DNA from: Alphaproteobacteria bacterium
GTDB taxonomy: Bacteria; Pseudomonadota; Alphaproteobacteria; Rhodobacterales; Rhodobacteraceae
Reading direction: 5' to 3'
Length of the DNA stretch: 5,956 nt
NCBI GenBank assembly: GCA_003696705.1
Contig: RFGD01000201.1
Coordinates: 1-5,956 of the forward strand
Shown: positions 1 through 5,945 of the stretch, in pieces
How positions within the stretch are numbered: position 1 is the stretch's first letter
How the letters are laid out: each line of letters opens with the position of its first letter
Made by a program: the position numbers and the translations under genes
The notes under the pieces: model-generated
The model's input: the letters and a program-made list of their open reading frames with translations, nothing else
The model's database searches: none
Told to the model about the DNA's origin: nothing

Positions 1-1824
1 CCCCGGATCTGGCCCGAGATCGGGGTGACGCTTGGTGCCGTCCGGGTCGCGAATGCGCCCTGGGCGGGAGAGGCGCCCATGCTCTCGGCCAAGGCGCTGA
101 GCGTGGGGGTCGATCCGATGGAACTTCTGCGAGGCCAGGTCCGCGTGCGGCGCCTGAGGCTTGAAGAACCCGTCATAAATCTGGTCATCGACGAGAACGG
201 CCGCGGCAACTGGGCCATGGCGGGCGCCGAAGTGCCGGACGGGTCGGCCGGGGCCGACGCGGGTGCCGAGGCCGACGCAGCTGCAACCATCCCCGCCATC
301 GACGAGGCGATTGTCATTGGCGGAACGCTGCGAATTGACGATCGTCAGCGTGGGCAGGTGACGACGGTAACGGACGTCTCGCTGCGGCTTGCGCTGCCCG
401 ATCCTGACAGGACGGCCCGCGTCGAGATGACGGGCGCGGTCGAGGGGCAGAAGGTGAAGTTCGAGGCGCGCCTTGAAGGGCCGGCGGCGCTTCTGGCCGG
501 AGAGGTCCGTCCCCTTGGTCTCGAAGTCGCTGCCGGTGGCTCCGCGATCGCCCTGGATGGGCGTCTTGGCGTCCAGCCCATGGCGTTCGATGGCACGGTG
601 ACGGCCAGGATCGTGGACGATGCGCCTTTCGCCGTGGCCGGTCTTTCGCGACCCGCGCTTCCGCAGGGGCTCGGGCAGCGCCGCATCGAGGCCGAGGGCC
701 GCGTGACACTGGCGTCGGCCGGAACCCTTCATCTGCGCGAGGGCGTGATCGCGCTCGACGACAACCGGTTCTCGGCGAACGTCGATTTCGACCCGACCGG
801 GAAACGGCCGCGGATCGCCGGACATGTGGTCGCCGAGGCGCTGGATCTGACGGCGCTGGGCGCCGGTGGCGGTGACGCGGGTGGGGCCTCGTCGGCCGCC
901 GGGGCGCAGGCGGGCTGGCCGACGGACCCGATCAACGTCTCGGGCATGGACGCGGTCGACGCCGTCGTTTCCTTCCGTGCGCGGGCGATCGATCTTGGCG
1001 TGATGCGCCTTGGCGAGACGACGCTTGATGCCGAACTTGACGCCGGCCGGCTTGCCATCGACCTGAAGGATATCGGCCTTTACGAGGGAAGGACCTCGGG
1101 CCGGGTCATCATCAACGCGCGCAAGGGGCTTTCGGTCAGGACCAATCTCCAGGTTGCGGGGGTCTCGACCTCGCCGCTTCTGGCCGATCTGGCGGATTAT
1201 GACCGGCTGGTGTCGAAGCTGGACGCGGATGTCCGGCTGTCGGGAAAGGGCGGCAGCGTCGACGCCATCATGAAATCGCTGACGGGCGACGGCCGCTTCA
1301 CCCTCGGCAAGGGAGAGATCCTCGGGTTCGACCTCGTCGGGATGATAACCCACCTGGACGCTTCGTGGCGGGGCGAGGGGGCGAAGACGATCTTCGACGA
1401 GATCGCCGGGACGTTCACCGTGAACAGGGGGGTCCTGACGAACGATGATCTGGCGTTCGAGGCGCCGCTTCTGAAGGCGTCGGGGGCGGGGACGGTCGAT
1501 ATCGGGCGGCGCCTCGTCGACTATCGCATCACGCCCGTGGCCCTTCAGGGCGCCGATGGGACCGGGGGCGTCACCGTGCCGGTCGTCATCAAGGGGCCCT
1601 GGTCCGATCCTGCCATTCGCCCGGATCTTGGCGGAGTCGCAGCCGGGTCGCTGGGTCAGGACGCCAAGACCGCCGTCGAAGGGGTGAAATCCACGGTCAA
1701 GGAAAAGGTCCGCAAGGAACTGGGCGTGCCCGAGGGCCAACCGGTCGATCCCGACGCGGCGGTCAAGGAAAAGCTGAAGAACGAGGTTTCGAAGGGGCTT
1801 CGGAACCTTCTGGGCGGAAACTAG
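1..1824 (+). CDS. AsmA family protein, C-terminal part (5' end outside window)
   Basis: The reading frame is open from base 1 to the TAG at 1822-1824, giving 607 residues. The GTG at 25 is not the true start, because coding character (IWPEIGVTLGAVRVAN) continues upstream of it to the window edge. Residues 1 to about 80 resemble the end of the AsmA N-terminal domain, with the pattern of a paired 'L-L-x-G-x-v-x-v-x-x-l-x-l-x-x-P-x-i-x-L' strand followed by G-x-G-N-W (around 118-213). The region at about 960-1560 looks like the AsmA C-terminal domain, including the segment SGKGGSVDAIMKSLTGDGRF near 1240-1299. A lysine-rich, probably helical tail follows (about 1660-1821). Known family members are inner-membrane anchored with a large periplasmic beta-rich part, and are linked to outer-membrane assembly and phospholipid transport. 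The membrane anchor would lie in the missing N-terminus. The gene converges on gcrA. The family call is firm; the specific paralogue and cargo cannot be told. Confidence 0.88.
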   Translation, partial: PRIWPEIGVTLGAVRVANAPWAGEAPMLSAKALSVGVDPMELLRGQVRVRRLRLEEPVINLVIDENGRGNWAMAGAEVPDGSAGADAGAEADAAATIPAIDEAIVIGGTLRIDDRQRGQVTTVTDVSLRLALPDPDRTARVEMTGAVEGQKVKFEARLEGPAALLAGEVRPLGLEVAAGGSAIALDGRLGVQPMAFDGTVTARIVDDAPFAVAGLSRPALPQGLGQRRIEAEGRVTLASAGTLHLREGVIALDDNRFSANVDFDPTGKRPRIAGHVVAEALDLTALGAGGGDAGGASSAAGAQAGWPTDPINVSGMDAVDAVVSFRARAIDLGVMRLGETTLDAELDAGRLAIDLKDIGLYEGRTSGRVIINARKGLSVRTNLQVAGVSTSPLLADLADYDRLVSKLDADVRLSGKGGSVDAIMKSLTGDGRFTLGKGEILGFDLVGMITHLDASWRGEGAKTIFDEIAGTFTVNRGVLTNDDLAFEAPLLKASGAGTVDIGRRLVDYRITPVALQGADGTGGVTVPVVIKGPWSDPAIRPDLGGVAAGSLGQDAKTAVEGVKSTVKEKVRKELGVPEGQPVDPDAAVKEKLKNEVSKGLRNLLGGN

Positions 1825-1850
1825 ACGCGCCGACGCCACCCCGGCACACG

Positions 1851-1860
1851 CCCCCCCCCC
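1851..1860. repeat. 10-C homopolymer in convergent gap
   Basis: Ten consecutive C residues lie 26 bases after the AsmA-family stop codon. The tract is intergenic, so length variation would not shift a reading frame. It could be a real slippage-prone tract or a place where the assembled length is uncertain. No function is evident. Confidence 0.9.
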
Positions 1861-1891
1861 GGCACGACCGGCCGCGTCAGGCGGGGGCGGT

Positions 1892-1920
1892 GCGGGCTTG
1901 ACGCCTCGCGGTCAGCCCGC
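1892..1920. terminator. Hairpin in convergent gap, possible bidirectional transcript end
   Basis: GCGGGCTTGAC (1892-1902) and GTCAGCCCGC (1911-1920) form a 10-bp stem with one bulged T and an 8-base loop. It lies 67 bases after the AsmA-family stop and, on the other strand, 86 bases after the gcrA stop. This is where a shared terminator is expected between two converging genes. Neither side carries a T-run, so it is not a canonical intrinsic terminator. It may instead stabilise 3' ends or mark a Rho-dependent end. The rest of the 1825-2006 gap contains only GC-rich short palindromes (for example GTGGCCGGCCAC at 1971-1982) and no credible gene. Confidence 0.45.
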
Positions 1921-2006
1921 CGGCCGGCGGACGCGTGGCATCCGATCAAGGGCCCGGGGTCGTGCGGCTTGTGGCCGGCCACGCGGAAGCGCGGCGGCCG
2001 AAGGGC

Positions 2007-2591
2007 TCAGCGCCGTCTGTCGCGGCGCGAGGACATCGGCTGGTAGGCGACCGAGACGTGGGCCTCGCAATAGGGCTTTCCGGGCTGCGAGGGCAGGCCG
2101 CAGAACCAGAATTCCTCGGTCGCGGGATCCCCGATCGGCCATTTGCAGGTCCGCTCCGTCAACTCCATGAGCGACAGCTTGCGGGCCCGCTTCTCGACCT
2201 CGCGCACCGAGGCCAGGGCCTCCGGGCTCACGTCGTTTGCCGACGGCTGCGGCGGCAGCGGCTGACCGGCGGGGACAACCTTTCGCGCGGGCTGGGCGGC
2301 CGCGGGCGCCGGGGCGCTGGCGGGCGTTTCGGCGGGCTTTGCGGGTTTCTCGGCCTCGGCGGCCTTTGCCGTCTTTCGCGCGGCCGGCTTGGCCTTGCGT
2401 GGCGGCGTCTCGGGCGCCGGGGCGGCGGCCGCGCCTGCGGCCGGGCTCCGGTTCGACAGGCCGAGCCGGTGCACCTTCCCGATCACCGCATTGCGGGTCA
2501 CGCCGCCAAGCTCCTTGGCGATCTGCGAAGCCGACTTTCCTTCGGCCCAGAGTTTCTTGAGGAGCTCGACACGCTCTTCCGTCCAGGACAT
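2007..2591 (-). CDS. gcrA: GcrA cell cycle regulator
   Basis: This 194-residue protein opens with MSWTEERVELLKKLWAEGKS and continues through SASQIAKELGGVTRNAVIGK to VHRLGLSNR. This is the conserved GcrA N-terminal helix-turn-helix DNA-binding domain (residues 1-48). Residues 49 to about 125 form an Ala/Pro/Lys-rich low-complexity linker. Residues about 138-187 form the conserved C-terminal domain, including TERTCKWPIGDP, FWFCGLP and GKPYCEAH. C149, C164, C175 and H178 could bind a metal, which is only a suggestion from their spacing. In Caulobacter, GcrA binds DNA at GANTC sites methylated by CcrM and contacts the housekeeping sigma factor to activate cell-cycle genes. The ATG is preceded by GGGTGAAAG, whose GGTGA matches the end of the anti-Shine-Dalgarno complement. 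Transcription runs away from the arginine genes and converges on the AsmA-family gene. The linker is longer than the minimal two-domain arrangement requires but is not odd for the family. Confidence 0.96.
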   Translation of the reverse strand: MSWTEERVELLKKLWAEGKSASQIAKELGGVTRNAVIGKVHRLGLSNRSPAAGAAAAPAPETPPRKAKPAARKTAKAAEAEKPAKPAETPASAPAPAAAQPARKVVPAGQPLPPQPSANDVSPEALASVREVEKRARKLSLMELTERTCKWPIGDPATEEFWFCGLPSQPGKPYCEAHVSVAYQPMSSRRDRRR

Positions 2592-2620
2592 CTTTCACCC
2601 AATCTGATGATTGACCGCCG

Positions 2621-2644
2621 CCGGGCGTCCGAAAGCGGGCCCGG
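2621..2644 (-). other. Stem-loop in the predicted gcrA 5' UTR
   Basis: CCGGGC (2621-2626) and GCCCGG (2639-2644) form a 6-bp all-GC stem with a 12-base loop inside the predicted gcrA leader. It lies about 30 bases upstream of the gcrA start codon. In a sequence this GC-rich such stems arise by chance, so any regulatory meaning is uncertain. Confidence 0.35.
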
Positions 2645-2670
2645 TCGGCAGCGTCATTGCGTTGCCCCTT

Positions 2671-2698
2671 ATTGTATTCTCTGGCCGCCGAGTTACAA
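2671..2698 (-). promoter_or_regulatory. Predicted sigma70-type promoter of gcrA
   Basis: Read on the minus strand, TTGTAA (2698-2693, 4/6 match to TTGACA) is separated by 16 bases from TACAAT (2676-2671, 5/6 match to TATAAT). The surrounding bases form an AT-rich island in a very GC-rich sequence. Transcription would start near 2664, giving a gcrA 5' UTR of about 73 bases. I see no GANTC methylation site and no TTAA-type CtrA half-site between 2592 and 2728, so Caulobacter-style control is not evident here. No comparable plus-strand promoter for the permease was found in the same gap. Confidence 0.6.
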
Positions 2699-2728
2699 GG
2701 CCACGAGGAAGATTGCATCGGGTTGCCC

Positions 2729-3571
2729 ATGACCGAAACCGCCGCATCCCCCGCGTCCGCCACCGAAGGCGCCGAAGCCCCCCGCATGGGTGTGCGGCGC
2801 TTCGGGCGCGTGAACTGGCTGGGGCTCTGGACCTTGTCGCTCAGAGAGGTGCGGCGATTTCTCGCCGTGTGGACGCAGACGCTTCTGGCGCCCCTGGTCA
2901 CGGCCGGGCTGTTCATCACCATCTTCTCGCTGGCCATCGGGCCGGGGCGGGGGGCGGTGATGGGCGTGCCCTTCCTGGCCTTTCTGGTGCCTGGGATCCT
3001 GACGATGACGGTCATCCAGAACGCCTTCGCCAACACGTCGTCTTCGATCATGATCTCGAAGGTGCAGGGCAACATCGTCGATACGCTCATGCCGCCGCTT
3101 TCGCCGCTCGAGATCCTCCTGGGCTACATCGCCGGCGCCGTCGCCCGCGGCGCGCTTGTCAGCCTTGCGATCATCGTGGTCATCTTCCCCGTCGTCGGCG
3201 TGGGCGTGGCCCACCCGCTCTGGGTGGCGGCGTTCATCGTTCTGGGCTCGGCCCTTCTGGGCGGGCTTGGCGTCCTGGCCGGGATCTACGCGACGAAATT
3301 CGATCAGATGGCGGCGATCACCAATTTCATCATCACGCCGCTCTCCTTCCTGTCGGGAACGTTCTATTCGACCTCCATCCTGCCGCCCGGGATCCGGGCC
3401 GCGACCCATGCGAACCCCGTCTTCTACCTCATCGACGGCGTCCGTTTCGGCGTTCTGGGCCGGTCCGACAGCGCGCCCCTCATCGGCCTTCTGGTGGTGA
3501 GCGCTGTGACGGCGGCGGTCCTCGGGCTTTCCTGGCACTGGCTGCGCACGGGCTACAGGCTGAAGTCGTGA
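2729..3571 (+). CDS. ABC-2 type transporter permease
   Basis: This 280-residue integral membrane protein has about 25 polar N-terminal residues, an amphipathic segment (WTLSLREVRRFLAVW, 34-48) and roughly six hydrophobic segments. These lie near residues 51-71, 80-100, 130-155, 163-187, 195-211 and 250-272. The motif FLSGTFYSTSILPP (207-220) followed by NPVFYLIDGVRFGVLG (229-244) is typical of the ABC-2 permease family (YadH/NodJ-like), which exports lipids, polysaccharides or drugs with a partner ATPase. The substrate cannot be read from the sequence. The ATG at 2729 was chosen because it begins a polar MTETAASPAS terminus, but GAGGAAG (2705-2711) is 17 bases away. The in-frame TTG at 2723, 11 bases from it, is a real alternative. 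No ATP-binding subunit is encoded in the window, so the partner must lie elsewhere. The gene is divergent from gcrA and co-directional with argD. Confidence 0.92.
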   Translation: MTETAASPASATEGAEAPRMGVRRFGRVNWLGLWTLSLREVRRFLAVWTQTLLAPLVTAGLFITIFSLAIGPGRGAVMGVPFLAFLVPGILTMTVIQNAFANTSSSIMISKVQGNIVDTLMPPLSPLEILLGYIAGAVARGALVSLAIIVVIFPVVGVGVAHPLWVAAFIVLGSALLGGLGVLAGIYATKFDQMAAITNFIITPLSFLSGTFYSTSILPPGIRAATHANPVFYLIDGVRFGVLGRSDSAPLIGLLVVSAVTAAVLGLSWHWLRTGYRLKS

Positions 3572-3578
3572 GGGGGTT

Positions 3579-3584
3579 TACATT
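3579..3584 (+). promoter_or_regulatory. Possible -10 element for the arginine leader transcript
   Basis: TACATT matches the -10 consensus at 4 of 6 positions and sits in a small AT-rich patch (GTTTACATT) just after the permease stop. Transcription would begin near 3591, about 20 bases before the leader ATG. No good -35 is visible at 16-18 bases, so the call is weak. The alternative is read-through from the permease promoter. Confidence 0.25.
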
Positions 3585-3611
3585 GCGGCAACCGGGCGCT
3601 AGGCGGGGGGC

Positions 3612-3665
3612 ATGACGAACGCCGTTCAGATATCTTACCTGCGACGCCGACGCGGCCGGATCTGA
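3612..3665 (+). CDS. Arginine-rich leader peptide upstream of argD
   Basis: ATG at 3612 opens a 17-codon ORF ending in TGA (3663-3665) that encodes MTNAVQISYLRRRRGRI. Codons 11-14 are CGA CGC CGA CGC and codon 16 is CGG, so five of the last seven residues are arginine. AGGCGG (3601-3606), within a longer G-rich run, lies five bases before the ATG and can serve as ribosome binding site. An in-frame TAG at 3600-3602 makes this ATG the only possible ATG start. In attenuation leaders such as those for his, trp, leu and thr operons, a run of codons for the end-product amino acid near the leader stop lets ribosome stalling report charged-tRNA supply. Here the run is arginine and the next genes are argD and argF, which fits end-product control. 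Stems overlapping the 3' end of the ORF add support. Translation and function are inferred. A chance short ORF in GC-rich DNA is the alternative, but the position, the ribosome site and the amino acid match argue against it. Confidence 0.75.
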   Translation: MTNAVQISYLRRRRGRI

Positions 3666-3685
3666 CCCGCCGCGCCTTCCGGCGC
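3651..3685 (+). promoter_or_regulatory. Competing RNA stems at the end of the arginine leader (putative attenuator)
   Basis: Three stems share arms. CGCGGC (3651-3656) pairs with GCCGCG (3669-3674), 6 bp. GCGCC (3672-3676) pairs with GGCGC (3681-3685), 5 bp with a TTCC loop. GCCGGA (3655-3660) pairs with TCCGGC (3678-3683), 6 bp. They cannot all coexist. The first and third use bases in or just after the Arg codons, so a ribosome stalled on codons 11-14 would block them and favour the 3672-3685 hairpin. A ribosome at the stop codon would cover the 3651-3676 region instead. This is the layout of a translation-sensing switch. No U-tract follows, so the output is not a standard intrinsic terminator. 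Confidence 0.5.
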
Positions 3686-3730
3686 ATCCGTTCGTCCACC
3701 CTGCCTACCACCCATACTCTGGCCACACAG
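3686..3730 (+). promoter_or_regulatory. C-rich, G-poor stretch, possible Rho utilisation site
   Basis: By hand count these 45 bases hold 21 C and only 6 G, with many pyrimidine-C dinucleotides and little local pairing potential. Flanking sequence has similar or greater G than C. Rho prefers such unstructured C-over-G RNA. The stretch follows the leader stop and competing stems and precedes argD, so Rho-dependent attenuation is a reasonable model. This is compositional evidence only. The remaining 58 bases to argD hold the argD ribosome site and no clear hairpin. Confidence 0.4.
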
Positions 3731-3788
3731 GTTGACCACGCCATTCGGCTCGGGCATCCAAGGGCCTGCACTTGAAGGGAAACACGCC

Positions 3789-4967
3789 ATGATTGCGCCT
3801 GTCCTGCCTACCTATTCGCGCGCGCCCCTCTCGTTCGTCGAGGGAAAGGGCGTCTGGCTGACAGAGGCCGGCGGCCGCCGATACCTTGATCTTGGCGCCG
3901 GGATCGCGGTGAACGCGCTCGGCCATGCGCACCCCAAGCTGGTCGCCGCGCTGACCGAGCAGGCCGGGCGGTTGTGGCACGTGTCGAACCTCTACGAGAT
4001 CCCGGGGCAGGAGGCGCTTGCCCGCCGGCTTGTCGATGCGACCTTTGCCGACACGGTGTTCTTCACCAACTCGGGCACCGAGGCCTGCGAACTTGCGATC
4101 AAGATGGTCCGCCGGCACTGGCACGATCGGGGCCAGCCCGAACGCACGACGATCATCGCCTTCGAGGGTGCCTTTCACGGCCGTTCGATCGGCGCGATCT
4201 CGGCGGCGGGCGCGGAAAAGCTGACAAAGGGTTTTGCGCCGCTTCTGCCCGGCTTCCGGCACGTGCCCTTTGGCGATATCGACGCCGTTCGCGCCGCGGT
4301 CGACGAGACCACGGCCGCGATCATCGTCGAACCCATTCAGGGCGAGGGCGGTATCCGCCCGGCCCCGGAAGGCTTCCTTGCGGCCCTGGACGAGATCCGG
4401 CAGCGCACGGGTGCCCTTCTGATCTTCGACGAAGTGCAATGCGGGATGGGGCGCAGCGGCCGGTTGTTCGCCCATGAATGGGACGGCGTCTTTCCCGATG
4501 TCATGATGGTCGCCAAGGGGATCGGCGGCGGGTTCCCGCTTGGCGCCGTCCTTGCGACCGAGGATGCCGCCTCGGCAATGACGGCGGGCTCGCATGGGTC
4601 GACCTATGGCGGCAACCCGCTGGCCATGGCGGTCGGAGCGGCCGTGATGGACGAGATCTGCCAGCCGGGCTTTCTTGACGACGTCTCGCGGCGCGCCGGC
4701 CGGCTGGCCCAGGGGCTGGCGGCGCTGGTCGCCGGGCACCCGGCCGTGTTCGAGGGCGTGCGGGGGCGCGGGCTCATGCTGGGCCTTCGCTGCCGGGTGC
4801 CGAATACCGACGTGGTCGCGGCGGGTTACAGCGCCGAGGTGCTGACCGTGCCGGGCGGCGACAATGTCGTGCGCATCCTGCCGCCGCTTGTCATCACCGA
4901 AGACGAGATCGACGAGGCGCTTGCCCGTCTCGATCGTGCGGCTTCGGCGCTTGGCACGCCGGGTTGA
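3789..4967 (+). CDS. argD: Acetylornithine aminotransferase (class III PLP-dependent)
   Basis: This 392-residue enzyme is of normal family length. In arginine biosynthesis it converts N-acetylglutamate semialdehyde to N2-acetylornithine with glutamate as amino donor, in the cytoplasm, and some members also act in lysine synthesis. Landmarks of class III aminotransferases are visible: NSGTEACELAIK (94-105), FHGRS (129-133), EPIQGEGG (181-188), LIFDEVQCGMGRSG (211-224) with D214 for the PLP ring nitrogen, and K243 in MMVAKGIGGGFPLGA as the Schiff-base lysine. HGSTYGGNPL (269-278) is also present. The ATG at 3789 was chosen because GAAGGGA (3774-3780) lies eight bases upstream. The open frame extends to a TTG at 3732, but those codons lack family resemblance and a ribosome site. 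The gene follows the arginine-rich leader and precedes argF by 51 bases, so the two are probably co-transcribed. The argF neighbour favours acetylornithine over other omega-aminotransferase substrates. Confidence 0.95.
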   Translation: MIAPVLPTYSRAPLSFVEGKGVWLTEAGGRRYLDLGAGIAVNALGHAHPKLVAALTEQAGRLWHVSNLYEIPGQEALARRLVDATFADTVFFTNSGTEACELAIKMVRRHWHDRGQPERTTIIAFEGAFHGRSIGAISAAGAEKLTKGFAPLLPGFRHVPFGDIDAVRAAVDETTAAIIVEPIQGEGGIRPAPEGFLAALDEIRQRTGALLIFDEVQCGMGRSGRLFAHEWDGVFPDVMMVAKGIGGGFPLGAVLATEDAASAMTAGSHGSTYGGNPLAMAVGAAVMDEICQPGFLDDVSRRAGRLAQGLAALVAGHPAVFEGVRGRGLMLGLRCRVPNTDVVAAGYSAEVLTVPGGDNVVRILPPLVITEDEIDEALARLDRAASALGTPG

Positions 4968-5018
4968 GAAGCGCGGCCGTCAATCCTACCTCATCATTTC
5001 CGAACAAGAAGACAACGC

Positions 5019-5945
5019 ATGAGACACTTTCTGGACATCCACAAGACGGACCGCGAGGATCTCAGGTCCATCATCGACGAAGCCCGGCGGATCAAGGACA
5101 AGCGCAACGGCCTGCCGAAGGCCGCGCCCGATGACGAGCTGCCGCTTCAGGGGCGGATGGTCGCGCTCATTTTCGAGAAACCGTCCACGCGGACCCGGGT
5201 GTCCTTCGACGTGGGCGTGCGCCAGATGGGCGGCGAGACCATGGTCCTGTCGGGGGCTGAGATGCAGCTTGGTCATGGCGAGACGATTGCCGACACGGCG
5301 CGGGTCCTGTCGCGGTATGTGGACATGATCATGATCCGCACCTACGAGGAGGCGACGCTTCTCGAAATGGCCGAATACGCCGACGTGCCGGTCATCAACG
5401 GCCTGACCAACCGGACGCATCCGTGCCAGATCATGGCCGACGTCCTGACCTTCGAAGAGCATCGCGGCCCCATCGCCGGGCGCAAGGTGACGTGGCTTGG
5501 CGACGGCAACAACGTCTGTGCCAGCTTCCTGCATGCGGCGGGGCAGTTCGGGTTCGATTTCACCTTCTCGGGGCCGCCGCCGCTTGACCCCGAGGCCGAG
5601 TTCATCCAGTTCGCGCGCGACCAGGGCGTGCGGGTCGAGATCGAGCGCGACCCGGTCAAGGCCGTCGAGGGCGCCGATCTTGTCGTCACCGACACATGGG
5701 TGTCGATGCACGACCCGCAGTCGGCCCGCGAGCGGCGCCACAACATGCTGCACCCCTATCAGGTGAACGCCGAGCTCATGGCCCACGCCAAGCCCGATGC
5801 CCTGTTCATGCACTGCCTGCCCGCGCATCGCGGCGACGAGGCGACTTCCGAGGTCATGGACGGGCCGCAGTCGGTCATCTTCGACGAGGCGGAAAACCGC
5901 CTGCACGCGCAGAAGGCCATCATGCGCTGGTGCCTCGGGGCCTGA
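5019..5945 (+). CDS. argF: Ornithine carbamoyltransferase
   Basis: This 308-residue enzyme is of normal length. It condenses ornithine with carbamoyl phosphate to make citrulline, in the cytoplasm, and family members are usually homotrimers. The carbamoyl-phosphate motif STRTR (56-60, within FEKPSTRTRVSF), HPCQ (134-137) and the ornithine-side motifs DTWVSM (225-230) and HCLPAHRG (265-272) are all intact. HCLPAHRG separates it from aspartate carbamoyltransferase. In this protein SM is followed by HDPQ rather than the SMG seen in many homologues, which I take as a lineage variant. The start at 5019 has a modest AAGAAG (5006-5011) seven bases upstream and gives the expected MRHFLDIHK opening. 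It lies 51 bases after argD with no terminator-like hairpin between, supporting an operon under the same leader. Only 11 bases follow the stop, so the next gene is not visible. Confidence 0.97.
   Translation: MRHFLDIHKTDREDLRSIIDEARRIKDKRNGLPKAAPDDELPLQGRMVALIFEKPSTRTRVSFDVGVRQMGGETMVLSGAEMQLGHGETIADTARVLSRYVDMIMIRTYEEATLLEMAEYADVPVINGLTNRTHPCQIMADVLTFEEHRGPIAGRKVTWLGDGNNVCASFLHAAGQFGFDFTFSGPPPLDPEAEFIQFARDQGVRVEIERDPVKAVEGADLVVTDTWVSMHDPQSARERRHNMLHPYQVNAELMAHAKPDALFMHCLPAHRGDEATSEVMDGPQSVIFDEAENRLHAQKAIMRWCLGA

Noticed and set aside
1971..1982. Perfect 12-base palindrome GTGGCCGGCCAC as a possible operator
   Set aside because: It lies downstream of both converging genes, where an operator is unlikely, and GC-only palindromes are common in such composition.
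1912..3090. A 392-codon minus-strand open frame spanning gcrA and part of the permease
   Set aside because: It is an out-of-frame shadow. The translation is Arg/Gly/Pro-rich with no family resemblance, while gcrA and the permease are clear in other frames.
2611..3615. A 334-codon plus-strand open frame overlapping the permease
   Set aside because: It reads as His/Arg-rich noise typical of a GC-rich shadow frame. The permease frame gives coherent membrane segments and family motifs.
3732..3760. Leaderless-bypass promoter for argD: TTGACC with CATCCA 17 bases downstream
   Set aside because: The -35 is good but the -10 is a poor match. It would bypass the leader, so transcription-start mapping should check it, but sequence support is too weak to list.
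3732..3788. Upstream TTG start for argD adding 19 residues
   Set aside because: No ribosome site precedes it and the added residues do not look like the family N-terminus. The ATG at 3789 has GAAGGGA at good spacing.
3666..3788. Classical intrinsic terminator between leader and argD
   Set aside because: No hairpin in this gap is followed by a T-run. The only candidate stems lack a U-tract, so I did not call a terminator.
3705..4739. Long minus-strand open frame opposite argD, and a similar one opposite argF at 4986-5906
   Set aside because: Antisense shadows of well-conserved enzymes, with no recognisable domains and no ribosome sites that I could support.
5243..5740. Possible substitution of the argF loop (SMHDP instead of SMG) as a sign of altered substrate
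   Set aside because: The catalytic motifs STRTR, HPCQ and HCLPAHRG are intact and the genomic context is arginine synthesis, so lineage variation is the simpler reading.
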